This document shows, piece by piece, positions 1-5,950 of a DNA stretch of 6,691 bases. The notes beneath the pieces were generated by a model. It did no database searches and had not been told where the DNA came from. It was given only the letters and a program-made list of their open reading frames with translations. The stretch is from Pseudorhodobacter sp. (GTDB taxonomy: Bacteria; Pseudomonadota; Alphaproteobacteria; Rhodobacterales; Rhodobacteraceae). The translations under genes and the position numbers were made by a program. Each line of letters starts with the position of its first letter. The first letter of the stretch is position 1. The stretch is from assembly GCA_024641255.1 (NCBI GenBank), contig JAHEDL010000133.1, positions 1 to 6,691 of the forward strand. Direction: 5' to 3'.

Positions 1-668
1 CATTCCACCAGCCTATGCAGCGCCTCTGCGGTCTGCGACGTGGTTTGGAAATCCTGCACCACCGACCGGAACCGATTGATTGCCGCCGTATAGTTGCCCC
101 GCTTCAGGTAATAGCGACCAATCTCCATGTCCTTCGCCGCAAGATGGTCGAAGGCCATGTCAAACTTCAGCGTGGCCGATTTGGCATATTCGCTGTCGGG
201 ATACTGTTCGATCACAACGCGCAAAGCCTGCAACGCCTGATAGGTCAGCCCCTGATCGCGGCCCACTTCGTCGATCTGATCGTAATAGGACAGCGCCAGC
301 AAGAATGCCGCATAGGCCGCATCTTCTTCGCCCGGATAGAAATCCAGATACCGCTGCGCCGCGATCCGCGCTTCTTCATATTTCTTGTATTTATGCAGCG
401 TGAACGCCTGCATGATCAGCGCGCGCTTGGCCCATTCCGAATAGGGGTAAAGCCGCTCTACCTCTTGGAAATACGTCAAGGCAGAGTCTTTCTTCGCCTT
501 CTTGTTTTCCAACTCAAGCTCGCCACGCTTGTAAATCTGCTCGGCGGTCATCGCATCAAGGGATTCTTCTTGCGCCTTCTGGCCTGCACACCCTGCAAGT
601 GCGCCCACCAGAACCGCGATGCACAGCATCCGCAGCGTTTTACCCGCACGGACTTCTCTGCCCGACAT
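1..668 (-). CDS. bamD: BamD, outer-membrane assembly lipoprotein (3' end missing)
   Basis: BamD (formerly ComL/YfiO) is the essential lipoprotein of the BAM complex, which folds beta-barrel proteins into the outer membrane. My own reading of the minus strand gives 222 codons before the window edge; family members are usually about 250-290 residues, so the C-terminal part is missing. The first 26 residues form a lipoprotein signal peptide: basic n-region, hydrophobic core (MLCIAVLVGALAG), and lipobox LAGC with the lipidated Cys at residue 27. Ala follows the Cys, compatible with outer-membrane sorting. TPR-like segments follow, with typical BamD stretches near residues 72-83 (RLYPYSEWAKRA), 112 (FYPGEEDAA), 157 (QYPDSEYA) and 185-200 (RYYLKRGNYTAAINRF). 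The ATG at 666-668 is preceded by GGCGGA with almost no spacing, so the start is uncertain; Met14 (codon 627-629) is an alternative with a shorter signal peptide. It lies 74 bases downstream of lpxC and is probably cotranscribed with it. Confidence 0.93.
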   Translation of the reverse strand, partial: MSGREVRAGKTLRMLCIAVLVGALAGCAGQKAQEESLDAMTAEQIYKRGELELENKKAKKDSALTYFQEVERLYPYSEWAKRALIMQAFTLHKYKKYEEARIAAQRYLDFYPGEEDAAYAAFLLALSYYDQIDEVGRDQGLTYQALQALRVVIEQYPDSEYAKSATLKFDMAFDHLAAKDMEIGRYYLKRGNYTAAINRFRSVVQDFQTTSQTAEALHRLVE

Positions 669-742
669 TCCGCCGTAGCACAGAAAAATCCAAGGCGCAA
701 AACGGCTTTCACCATATCAGAAATGGTTTTGGCTGTGCGACC
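669..742 (-). other. lpxC-bamD intergenic gap
   Basis: This 74-base spacer holds no convincing terminator. The only hairpin is a 5-bp ACCAT/ATGGT pair at 711-727, and on the minus strand it is not followed by a T-run. I see no clear -35/-10 pair, so read-through from lpxC into bamD is the simplest reading. Confidence 0.5.
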
Positions 743-1666
743 TTAGGCGCGCATCGGCAGATCGCCACGATGCACGCCAATCCCCGGCAATTTTCCGCCG
801 GTCAAGCCTTCACAACTTACTGCGGCCCATGCGCCCGGCGTAGCAAACAACTTGCGCAGCAGCCGGTTTGTCATCGCATGGCCCGCCCGAACACCGGTGT
901 AGCGCCCCAAAATCGGTGCGCCAGCCAGCGCCAGATCGCCCAAGGCATCCAACATTTTGTGACGAACCGGTTCGTCCTTGTGGCGCAAACCACCCGGCGA
1001 CAACACTTTCTCGCCATCGAACACCACGGCATTTTCCAACGTGCCGCCCAAGGCCAGCCCACGTTCGCGCATCGCGATCACATCGGCGTTACGACAAAAC
1101 GTGCGGCTGTCCGACAGTTCCCGCACAAACGCACCATTGGCCATGTTCAGCCGCTTGGCCTGGCGACCAATCGCCTTTTCTTCAAAGTCGATGCGGAAGT
1201 CGATTTCCAGCATGTCGGATGGTTCAAGCCGCGCAACGGCCTCGCCGTCCTGCACTTCCACCGCCCGCAACACTCTAATGGCCATAACTGCGGCGTCTTG
1301 CGCCACAATACCCGCGTTCAGAAACCCTTCGACGAACGGCGCAGCAGAACCATCAAGGATCGGCACTTCCGGTCCGTCAATTTCGATCAAAGCATTGTTG
1401 ATCGCAGAGCCGGCCAAGGCCGCCATCACATGTTCAATGGTTGAAACGCTTGCCCCAGCGGCATTAGCCACCAGTGTGCACAGCTTTGACGGCACAACCG
1501 CATCCCAAATCGCCGCGATCCGCGCATCTTGCCCCACCAGATCCGAACGCAGAAACCATATCCCGCTGTCGACCGGCGCCGGATGCACCTTCATCGTCAC
1601 GGCAGCACCAGAGTGCAGACCGAAACCGGTGAAGACAGCCGTGGTTTTCAGCGTGTGTTGCAACAT
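743..1666 (-). CDS. lpxC: LpxC, UDP-3-O-acyl-N-acetylglucosamine deacetylase
   Basis: LpxC is the cytoplasmic zinc amidase that removes the acetyl group from UDP-3-O-acyl-GlcNAc, the committed step of lipid A synthesis. The protein has 307 residues, against about 305 in E. coli, and is collinear with the family. Visible landmarks are FTGFGLHSG (residues 12-20), the first catalytic motif STIEHV with Glu78 and His79, GPEVPILDGSA (98-108), SRTF (187-190), GLALGGTLENAVV (203-215), HKDEPVRHKMLDALGDL with His236, Lys237 and Asp240 (E. coli His238, Lys239, Asp242), and AGHAMTNRLL with His263 (E. coli His265). All zinc and catalytic positions are therefore present. The ATG start is supported by GGAG four bases upstream (1671-1674) and by the family-like N-terminus MLQHTLKTTAVFTG. 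The C-terminus ends GVHRGDLPMRA and lacks the hydrophobic tail that FtsH recognises in the E. coli enzyme. The gene sits between the ftsZ terminator and bamD, a common alphaproteobacterial arrangement. Confidence 0.97.
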   Translation of the reverse strand: MLQHTLKTTAVFTGFGLHSGAAVTMKVHPAPVDSGIWFLRSDLVGQDARIAAIWDAVVPSKLCTLVANAAGASVSTIEHVMAALAGSAINNALIEIDGPEVPILDGSAAPFVEGFLNAGIVAQDAAVMAIRVLRAVEVQDGEAVARLEPSDMLEIDFRIDFEEKAIGRQAKRLNMANGAFVRELSDSRTFCRNADVIAMRERGLALGGTLENAVVFDGEKVLSPGGLRHKDEPVRHKMLDALGDLALAGAPILGRYTGVRAGHAMTNRLLRKLFATPGAWAAVSCEGLTGGKLPGIGVHRGDLPMRA

Positions 1667-1680
1667 ATTTCTCCAAGATG

Positions 1681-1697
1681 GGCCAAATTGGCCAAAT
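1681..1697. repeat. Doubled GGCCAAAT / palindrome just upstream of the lpxC RBS
   Basis: GGCCAAAT occurs twice in a row with a 9-base period (1681-1688 and 1690-1697). The first copy plus the start of the second forms the perfect inverted repeat GGCCAA-A-TTGGCC (1681-1693). It ends about six bases upstream of the lpxC Shine-Dalgarno sequence, so it lies in the 5' leader or near the transcription start. I do not recognise a known regulator site. Confidence 0.6.
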
Positions 1698-1742
1698 CTT
1701 TGACCGCATGATTAACTAAGTCGCCAAACGGTTTTGCTCAAC

Positions 1743-1755
1743 TCACAGATTGTGA
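1743..1755. repeat. Inverted repeat TCACA-GAT-TGTGA upstream of lpxC
   Basis: This is a perfect 5-bp inverted repeat with a 3-base spacer, 77 bases upstream of the lpxC start codon. The half-sites resemble Crp/Fnr-family half-sites but are in the opposite order and spacing (the consensus is TGTGA-N6-TCACA), so it is not a standard Crp site. It may be an unidentified operator or chance. Confidence 0.4.
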
Positions 1756-1802
1756 CCAAGTGTAACAGGAAATTAACCTGATAAAACATTGCGTTAAAAT
1801 GC

Positions 1803-1825
1803 AAAAAGCCCGGATCGCTCCGGGC
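1803..1825 (-). terminator. Rho-independent terminator after ftsZ
   Basis: Read on the minus strand this is GCCCGGA-GCGA-TCCGGGC followed immediately by TTTTT: a perfect 7-bp GC-rich stem with a 4-base loop (stem arms at 1808-1814 and 1819-1825, T-run at 1803-1807). It starts about 35 bases after the ftsZ stop codon and should end the ftsZ transcript ahead of lpxC. Confidence 0.92.
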
Positions 1826-1860
1826 CTGTTACACATCGTATGCGTCCTAAATCCGCCGAC

Positions 1861-3489
1861 TCAGTTTGCCTGACGCCGCAGGAACGCCGGGATCTCGATA
1901 CGCTCTTGATCGGCAGACAGTTCTTGTTCGTCATCATAAGAGGTCACTGGCGGCTGCTGACGACCGCCGACCGGGCGCTCTTGCGCCGGCTCTGCATGGC
2001 CGCCGGCCATACGGTTGATCAGGCTGCCGATGCCAAAGCGCGGACGCTCTGCGGGTTTTGCGGGTGCGGCCGGGGCACGCTGCGGCTGTTGGACGGGCTG
2101 ACGGGCTGCTGCGGCCTGTTGCGCGGGTGACTTCGAAACAGCGGCCTGCAGCCGAGCCAACGCTTCTGGCGAAGGCGTTCCAGCCGAGCGCGGGCGCGGT
2201 GCCACAAAGCTCCCGGCGTCAGCTTCCAACGCAGCCGAAGGGGCCTGCGTACGCGCTTGTTGCGGCTGCGGCGCCGGGCGATACGCCGGCGGCGGCAACT
2301 CGCCGTCCATCATATGGTCGTGGTCTTGGGCCGGTTGAAAGCTGGGTTGCTGAAACATGTCCTGCATCGGCTGTTGCGGTGCGGGCTGCGGGGCCGGAGC
2401 AGCCGCAACAGGCGTCGCCATTGGCGAAACCGTCACACGCGATTCGGGCGCAGGCTGAGCCGAAGGCGCAAGCGGCGCATCCATGCGGCGGCGCGTTACC
2501 GGAACTTCAGCGCGATTCTGGCTAACGTCGATGCCGGTCGCCACCACGGAAACCCGCAGCGTGCCTTCCATCGTGGTGTCCAAAGTCGAACCAACGATGA
2601 TGTTTGCGTCCGGATCAACCTTTTCGCGGATGATGTTGGCAGCTTCGTCCAACTCGAACAGCGTCAGATCATAGCCACCGGTGATGTTGATCAGCACACC
2701 CTTGGCGCCATGCAGGCTGATTTCGTCAAGCAGCGGGTTGGCAATTGCTTTTTCGGCGGCTTCAACGGCGCGGTTTTCGCCGGTTGCTTCGCCGGTGCCC
2801 ATCATGGCCTTGCCCATCTCGTCCATCACCGCGCGCACGTCCGCGAAGTCAAGGTTGATCAGGCCAGGACGAACCATCAGGTCGGTCACGCCCTTAACGC
2901 CCTGATACAGCACGTCATCCGCCATCGCGAAGGCTTCGGTAAAGGTGGTGCGTTCGTTCGCCAGACGGAACAGGTTCTGGTTCGGAATGATAATCAGCGT
3001 ATCAACGACCTTTTGCAGGGCAATGATGCCTTCTTCTGCCTGTTTCATCCGCTTGTTGCCTTCGAACTGGAACGGCTTGGTCACGACACCAACCGTCAGG
3101 ACGCCCAATTCGCGCGCAGCCTGCGCGATGATCGGGGCTGCACCTGTGCCGGTGCCGCCACCCATGCCAGCGGTGATGAAGCACATATGTGCGCCCGCCA
3201 GATGATCAACGATTTCTTCGATGGTTTCTTCGGCAGCGGCAGCGCCAACAGTCGGACGCGCGCCCGCCCCAAGACCTTCGGTTACTTTAAGACCCATCTG
3301 GATCTTTGCGGTCGCTTTGCTTTGCTGCAAGGCCTGCGCATCAGTGTTGGCGACAACGAACTCGACCCCTTCAAGGTTCTTGTCGATCATGTTGTTGACG
3401 GCGTTGCCACCGGCCCCACCAACGCCAAACACCGTGATGCGCGGCTTCAATTCTTCGCGCGCAGATGCCATGATCAAGTTCAATGCCAT
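1861..3489 (-). CDS. ftsZ: FtsZ, tubulin-like cell division GTPase
   Basis: FtsZ polymerises with GTP into the cytoplasmic ring at midcell that organises the divisome. The GTPase domain covers about residues 15-320. It contains [16 protein letters not shown] from residue 20, the tubulin signature GGGTGTGA at 110-117, KPFQFEG at 138-144, and the T7 catalytic loop [11 protein letters not shown] from Asn212, with Asp214 and Asp217 matching E. coli Asp209 and Asp212. A linker of roughly 210 residues (about 323-530), rich in Ala, Pro and Gln, follows. The protein ends in the conserved tail [12 protein letters not shown], which in the family binds FtsA and other partners. Total length is 542, against 383 in E. 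coli; long linkers are usual in alphaproteobacteria. The ATG is preceded by AGGCGGA seven bases upstream (3497-3503), which supports this start; Met7 is a less likely alternative. The gene has a terminator on each side, so it probably forms its own transcription unit. Confidence 0.98.
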   Translation of the reverse strand: MALNLIMASAREELKPRITVFGVGGAGGNAVNNMIDKNLEGVEFVVANTDAQALQQSKATAKIQMGLKVTEGLGAGARPTVGAAAAEETIEEIVDHLAGAHMCFITAGMGGGTGTGAAPIIAQAARELGVLTVGVVTKPFQFEGNKRMKQAEEGIIALQKVVDTLIIIPNQNLFRLANERTTFTEAFAMADDVLYQGVKGVTDLMVRPGLINLDFADVRAVMDEMGKAMMGTGEATGENRAVEAAEKAIANPLLDEISLHGAKGVLINITGGYDLTLFELDEAANIIREKVDPDANIIVGSTLDTTMEGTLRVSVVATGIDVSQNRAEVPVTRRRMDAPLAPSAQPAPESRVTVSPMATPVAAAPAPQPAPQQPMQDMFQQPSFQPAQDHDHMMDGELPPPAYRPAPQPQQARTQAPSAALEADAGSFVAPRPRSAGTPSPEALARLQAAVSKSPAQQAAAARQPVQQPQRAPAAPAKPAERPRFGIGSLINRMAGGHAEPAQERPVGGRQQPPVTSYDDEQELSADQERIEIPAFLRRQAN

Positions 3490-3503
3490 TTTTCTATCCG
3501 CCT
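3490..3503 (-). promoter_or_regulatory. ftsZ ribosome binding site
   Basis: On the minus strand AGGCGGA (3497-3503) lies seven bases before the ATG of ftsZ. It differs from AGGAGGA by one base and supports the chosen start over the internal Met7. Confidence 0.7.
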
Positions 3504-3589
3504 GTTCTTATACGCGGGCTGCCGCCGCAGGTTGCCGTTTCGGTCTGCCGCACCTGTCCCGAAGTGCGGATTGCCGAATTATCCTCGAT

Positions 3590-3605
3590 TCTATCCACAG
3601 ATAGA
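3590..3605. repeat. Inverted repeat TCTATC-CACA-GATAGA in the ftsZ promoter
   Basis: This is a perfect 6-bp inverted repeat with a 4-base centre, lying between and partly over the proposed -10 and -35 elements of ftsZ. Such symmetry is what a dimeric repressor or activator site would show, but no known regulator is recognised. Confidence 0.5.
3591..3599 (+). promoter_or_regulatory. DnaA-box-like site overlapping the ftsZ -10
   Basis: The plus strand reads CTATCCACA, 8 of 9 bases of the DnaA box TTATNCACA. It overlaps the proposed -10 element and spacer of the ftsZ promoter. DnaA is known to act on ftsZ transcription in Caulobacter; its role here is inferred. The same bases are part of a larger inverted repeat (3590-3605), so another regulator is possible. 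Confidence 0.4.
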
Positions 3606-3618
3606 TCGGAGGTCACGC

Positions 3619-3656
3619 AAAAAAGACACATGCCCCACAAAATATGGGGCTATGTG
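3619..3656 (-). terminator. Terminator-like hairpin after ftsA
   Basis: On the minus strand the hairpin is CACAT-A-GCCCCA, loop TATTTTG, then TGGGGC-ATGTG, and the tail is TCTTTTTT. That is 11 base pairs with one bulged A (stem between 3627 and 3656) and a run of six T (3619-3624). It begins 45 bases after the ftsA stop codon and should end or attenuate transcription from ddl-ftsQ-ftsA before ftsZ. The opposite strand has no T-run, so it works in one direction only. Confidence 0.85.
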
Positions 3657-3701
3657 AAACAATTTCAGCGGTATTTCGCCAAAGGCGCAGGATTTAGCGG
3701 C

Positions 3702-5036
3702 TTACCAGTTGTCTTTGAACCACCGGAAGGCCCGCTTTAGCGACCGCGCCGGGTAGCGCTCGGTCGGAATATCGAAATCCCACCACTCATCTTGCGGATG
3801 TGCCGCGAACAGGCACAGCCCGACCGCGCTGGAAAACGCGGCCCCCGTCGCGGCTTGCGGCAAACCCTGCACCCGCAGCGGCCGCCCCATCCGAACGCGC
3901 TGGCCCAAAATCCGGCTGGCCAGCCCATCCAACCCCGGGATCTGGCTTGCGCCGCCCGTCAGCACGATTTGCTGGCTTGGCAAGCTGTCAAAACCCGCCA
4001 CATCCAGCCGCGCCCGCACTTCTTCCAGAATTTCTTCAACCCGCGGCCGCATGATCCCGATCAACTCGGTCCGGCTGATCTGACGGCGGTCTTTTTCCCA
4101 ATCACCAGAATCGCCGCCCATCTCGATCATCTCGCGATCATCCATGCCGGTGGCATGCACGCCGCCGTGCTTGGTCTTGATCCGCTCTGCCACCACCAAC
4201 GGCACCTGCAGCCCCTTGGAGATGTCTGAGGTCACATGATCGCCACCCATCCGAACCGAGTCGGCAAAGATCATGTGCTTCTTCATGAAGATCGAAATGC
4301 CGGTGGCCCCGCCGCCCATATCAACGCAGGCGGCACCAAGTTCTTGTTCGTCTTCGACCAGCGACGAAATCCCGGAAACATAAGCTGAAGAGGCAATCCC
4401 CGCCAATTCAAGGTCGCAGCGCTTGATGCAGTACAGCAGGTTTTGCACCACCGACGCATCAACCGACAGCATATGCATATCGCAAGCCAAGCGGTGCCCG
4501 ATTTGCCCGCGCGGATCGCCAAGGCCAGAGCGGTGGTCCAGCGCAAAGTTCACCGGCTGCGCGTGCAGAATTTCGCGCCCATCGCCAAAATCCGGCACGT
4601 CGCAAGCCGACAGTACGCGGGCCACGTCTTGTTCGGTCACCACCGAATCCTGCAATTCCCACTCACCCGCCAAGCCATAGCTGCGCGGCTCGGCGCCAGA
4701 GAAGCAGGCAATCACGTGGTCAACGCGCACGTTCGCCATTTTCTGCGCCGCCTGCACGGCGGTCCGAATGGCGCGTTCGGTTTCGTTCATCACCGCGATT
4801 TCGCCAAAACGCACCCCGCGTGACCGCGTGGTTGCAGCACCTATCACCTTGAAGCTTGACTGCCCCGCCATCGGCCCCACGCCGTCGGCATCGCGTTCGG
4901 CTTCGAACCCGTCGAACTTCAGCACCAGACAGGCGATCTTAGAGGTGCCCACATCCAGAATGGCCACCACCCCACGCTGCATCGCCGCACGACGCATGTT
5001 CCGCATGGCCCGTTGGGATTGATACAGATCGGTCAT
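3702..5036 (-). CDS. ftsA: FtsA, actin-like cell division protein
   Basis: FtsA is the actin-fold ATP-binding protein that anchors FtsZ filaments to the cytoplasmic membrane and recruits later divisome proteins. The protein has 444 residues, slightly longer than E. coli FtsA (420). The actin-family motifs are in order: phosphate 1 VAILDVGTSKI (24-34), phosphate 2 VDMGGGATGISIF (238-250) and adenosine LTGGASQIPGLD (359-370). The FtsA-specific 1C domain falls at about residues 85-170. The C-terminus SLKRAFRWFKDNW fits the conserved amphipathic membrane-targeting helix. A basic N-terminal extension of about 20 residues precedes the first strand. The ATG overlaps the ftsQ stop as ATGA (5033-5036), with GGAG eight bases upstream (5045-5048) inside ftsQ, so translation is probably coupled. 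A hairpin terminator follows the gene, separating it from ftsZ. Confidence 0.97.
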   Translation of the reverse strand: MTDLYQSQRAMRNMRRAAMQRGVVAILDVGTSKIACLVLKFDGFEAERDADGVGPMAGQSSFKVIGAATTRSRGVRFGEIAVMNETERAIRTAVQAAQKMANVRVDHVIACFSGAEPRSYGLAGEWELQDSVVTEQDVARVLSACDVPDFGDGREILHAQPVNFALDHRSGLGDPRGQIGHRLACDMHMLSVDASVVQNLLYCIKRCDLELAGIASSAYVSGISSLVEDEQELGAACVDMGGGATGISIFMKKHMIFADSVRMGGDHVTSDISKGLQVPLVVAERIKTKHGGVHATGMDDREMIEMGGDSGDWEKDRRQISRTELIGIMRPRVEEILEEVRARLDVAGFDSLPSQQIVLTGGASQIPGLDGLASRILGQRVRMGRPLRVQGLPQAATGAAFSSAVGLCLFAAHPQDEWWDFDIPTERYPARSLKRAFRWFKDNW

Positions 5037-5950
5037 AGGTTGTTCTCCGCCACCGGTGCCAGCCCTTGCGCGCGACGGACTTCGTTCATAGCGAACGGAG
5101 CCAGCCGAATTGCCGGGCGATCTTGATTTCTAAGGTCAATTGAAAGGATATCTCTGTCCAACAGCTTTTCGGCCTGATCAAGCGCCAACAAACGCTCAAC
5201 CGCGGCCACCGGCCCAGCAGCCGGCAATAAAATGCGCTGATCGCGGTCCAAAACCAGATCCCAGCGCCGGTCGCCAACCCGCACCAGCCCGCGCACGCGC
5301 TTTGCAATCGGCTGGGCAGCGTCAAAAACCGCCAGCGCCTCGTCCATGGCCTTGTCAGCGCCCTCGCCTGCCACCAAGGGCAGATCCGCCCGGTCGCCAC
5401 GTGCCACCAAACCGGCCACCCGATGCCCCGTGGCATCCAACAGTTGCAGGCCAGCGTCGGTGCGCCACACCACCGCAGGATCACGCTCTTTCAGCACCAC
5501 CTGCAGCACACCGCCCGACCGCACGCGCAGCTCTGCCGAAGCAACGGCGTCCAGCGACTCTGCCTTTGCCCGCAGCACATCCATATCCAGATCAAACGAC
5601 GATTGCGGAAGCTTCAGCGCCAGCTTAGCACGCACTGCATCCGAAAGATCGCGCGAGGCGCCTTCGATTGACAACAAGCTGACCCGAAACTCGGGGCGCT
5701 GTTCGAATTTGGTGCGCAGATCGACAAAGCTTTGCACAATCGCAGCGCGCCGGACATCGCTGTGCAAAACCGCCAGCGACAGCACCCCAACCAAAGCAAC
5801 CGGCAAGCCCACCCGAAACAACACCCGAAACACGGGTGTCAGCCAAAGCCTCTGCATGCGGTATTGCCACCGCGTCGGTGCAGGATCGCGCCGCACATGG
5901 GCTTGGCGTGGCACCTGGCGGCCCGCGACCGGACGACCTAGCGATTGCAT
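5033..5950 (-). CDS. ftsQ: FtsQ, bitopic divisome scaffold protein
   Basis: FtsQ is a single-pass inner-membrane protein with a large periplasmic domain that links early divisome proteins to FtsB/FtsL. With the chosen ATG at 5948-5950 it has 305 residues: a basic cytoplasmic N-terminus, one membrane segment at about residues 46-62 ([15 protein letters not shown]), a POTRA domain at about 88-156 (from [12 protein letters not shown] to LKERDP), then the beta domain including [17 protein letters not shown] and the family-like [16 protein letters not shown] near 268-283. Sequence conservation is low, as usual for FtsQ, so identity rests on topology, the POTRA/beta layout and position between ddl and ftsA. 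The frame stays open upstream to a TTG at 5977, which has no good ribosome site and would overlap ddl by 40 bases; the ATG at 5950 has a strong one. It overlaps the ddl end by 13 bases and the ftsA start by 4 bases. Confidence 0.93.
   Translation of the reverse strand: MQSLGRPVAGRQVPRQAHVRRDPAPTRWQYRMQRLWLTPVFRVLFRVGLPVALVGVLSLAVLHSDVRRAAIVQSFVDLRTKFEQRPEFRVSLLSIEGASRDLSDAVRAKLALKLPQSSFDLDMDVLRAKAESLDAVASAELRVRSGGVLQVVLKERDPAVVWRTDAGLQLLDATGHRVAGLVARGDRADLPLVAGEGADKAMDEALAVFDAAQPIAKRVRGLVRVGDRRWDLVLDRDQRILLPAAGPVAAVERLLALDQAEKLLDRDILSIDLRNQDRPAIRLAPFAMNEVRRAQGLAPVAENNL

Larger units (their letters stand above)
1667..1802 (-). promoter_or_regulatory. lpxC upstream region, probable promoter
   Basis: This gap lies between the ftsZ terminator and the lpxC start and is clearly richer in A/T than the genes around it. 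Because a terminator closes the unit upstream, lpxC should have its own promoter here. I could not find a good -35/-10 pair: TTGAGC followed after 17 bases by TAGTTA is weak at the -10. The gap holds three small symmetric or repeated elements, listed separately, that could be operators: a GTAA-N7-TTAA motif (1762-1776), TCACA-GAT-TGTGA (1743-1755) and a doubled GGCCAAAT (1681-1697). The placement of the promoter is inferred from context; the motifs are seen directly. Confidence 0.5.
3588..3616 (-). promoter_or_regulatory. Probable ftsZ promoter (GTGACC-N17-TAGAAT)
   Basis: The minus strand carries GTGACC (3611-3616; 4 of 6 bases of TTGACA) and, after exactly 17 bases, TAGAAT (3588-3593; 5 of 6 bases of TATAAT). 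The -35 element begins three bases beyond the T-run of the ftsA terminator, and transcription would start near 3580, giving a leader of about 90 bases before the ftsZ ATG. An independent ftsZ promoter downstream of ftsQA is known in Caulobacter, so the placement is plausible. The call is from consensus matching only. Confidence 0.6.

Noticed and set aside
711..727. Hairpin ACCAT/ATGGT after lpxC as a terminator
   Set aside because: It has only 5 base pairs, is AT-rich, and lacks a T-run on the coding strand.
678..738. GCACAG...CTGTGC pairing across the lpxC-bamD gap
   Set aside because: Six base pairs with a 49-base loop is no more than expected by chance.
15..746. 243-codon plus-strand frame at the left edge
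   Set aside because: It is antisense to bamD, whose minus-strand frame shows a lipobox and BamD/TPR motifs and continues off the window. The plus-strand product has no recognisable domain.
599..1444. Plus-strand frames across lpxC (281 codons, and another at 978-1703)
   Set aside because: They are antisense shadows of lpxC, in which every catalytic residue is present.
1716..1744. TTGAGC-N17-TAGTTA as the lpxC promoter
   Set aside because: The -10 matches only 2 of 6 consensus bases. A promoter is likely in this gap but this pair is too weak to call.
2257..3657. 466-codon open frame on the plus strand across ftsZ
   Set aside because: It is fully antisense to an unmistakable ftsZ, its product resembles no family I know (rich in His, Arg, Cys), and long antisense frames are expected in high-GC genes with this codon use.
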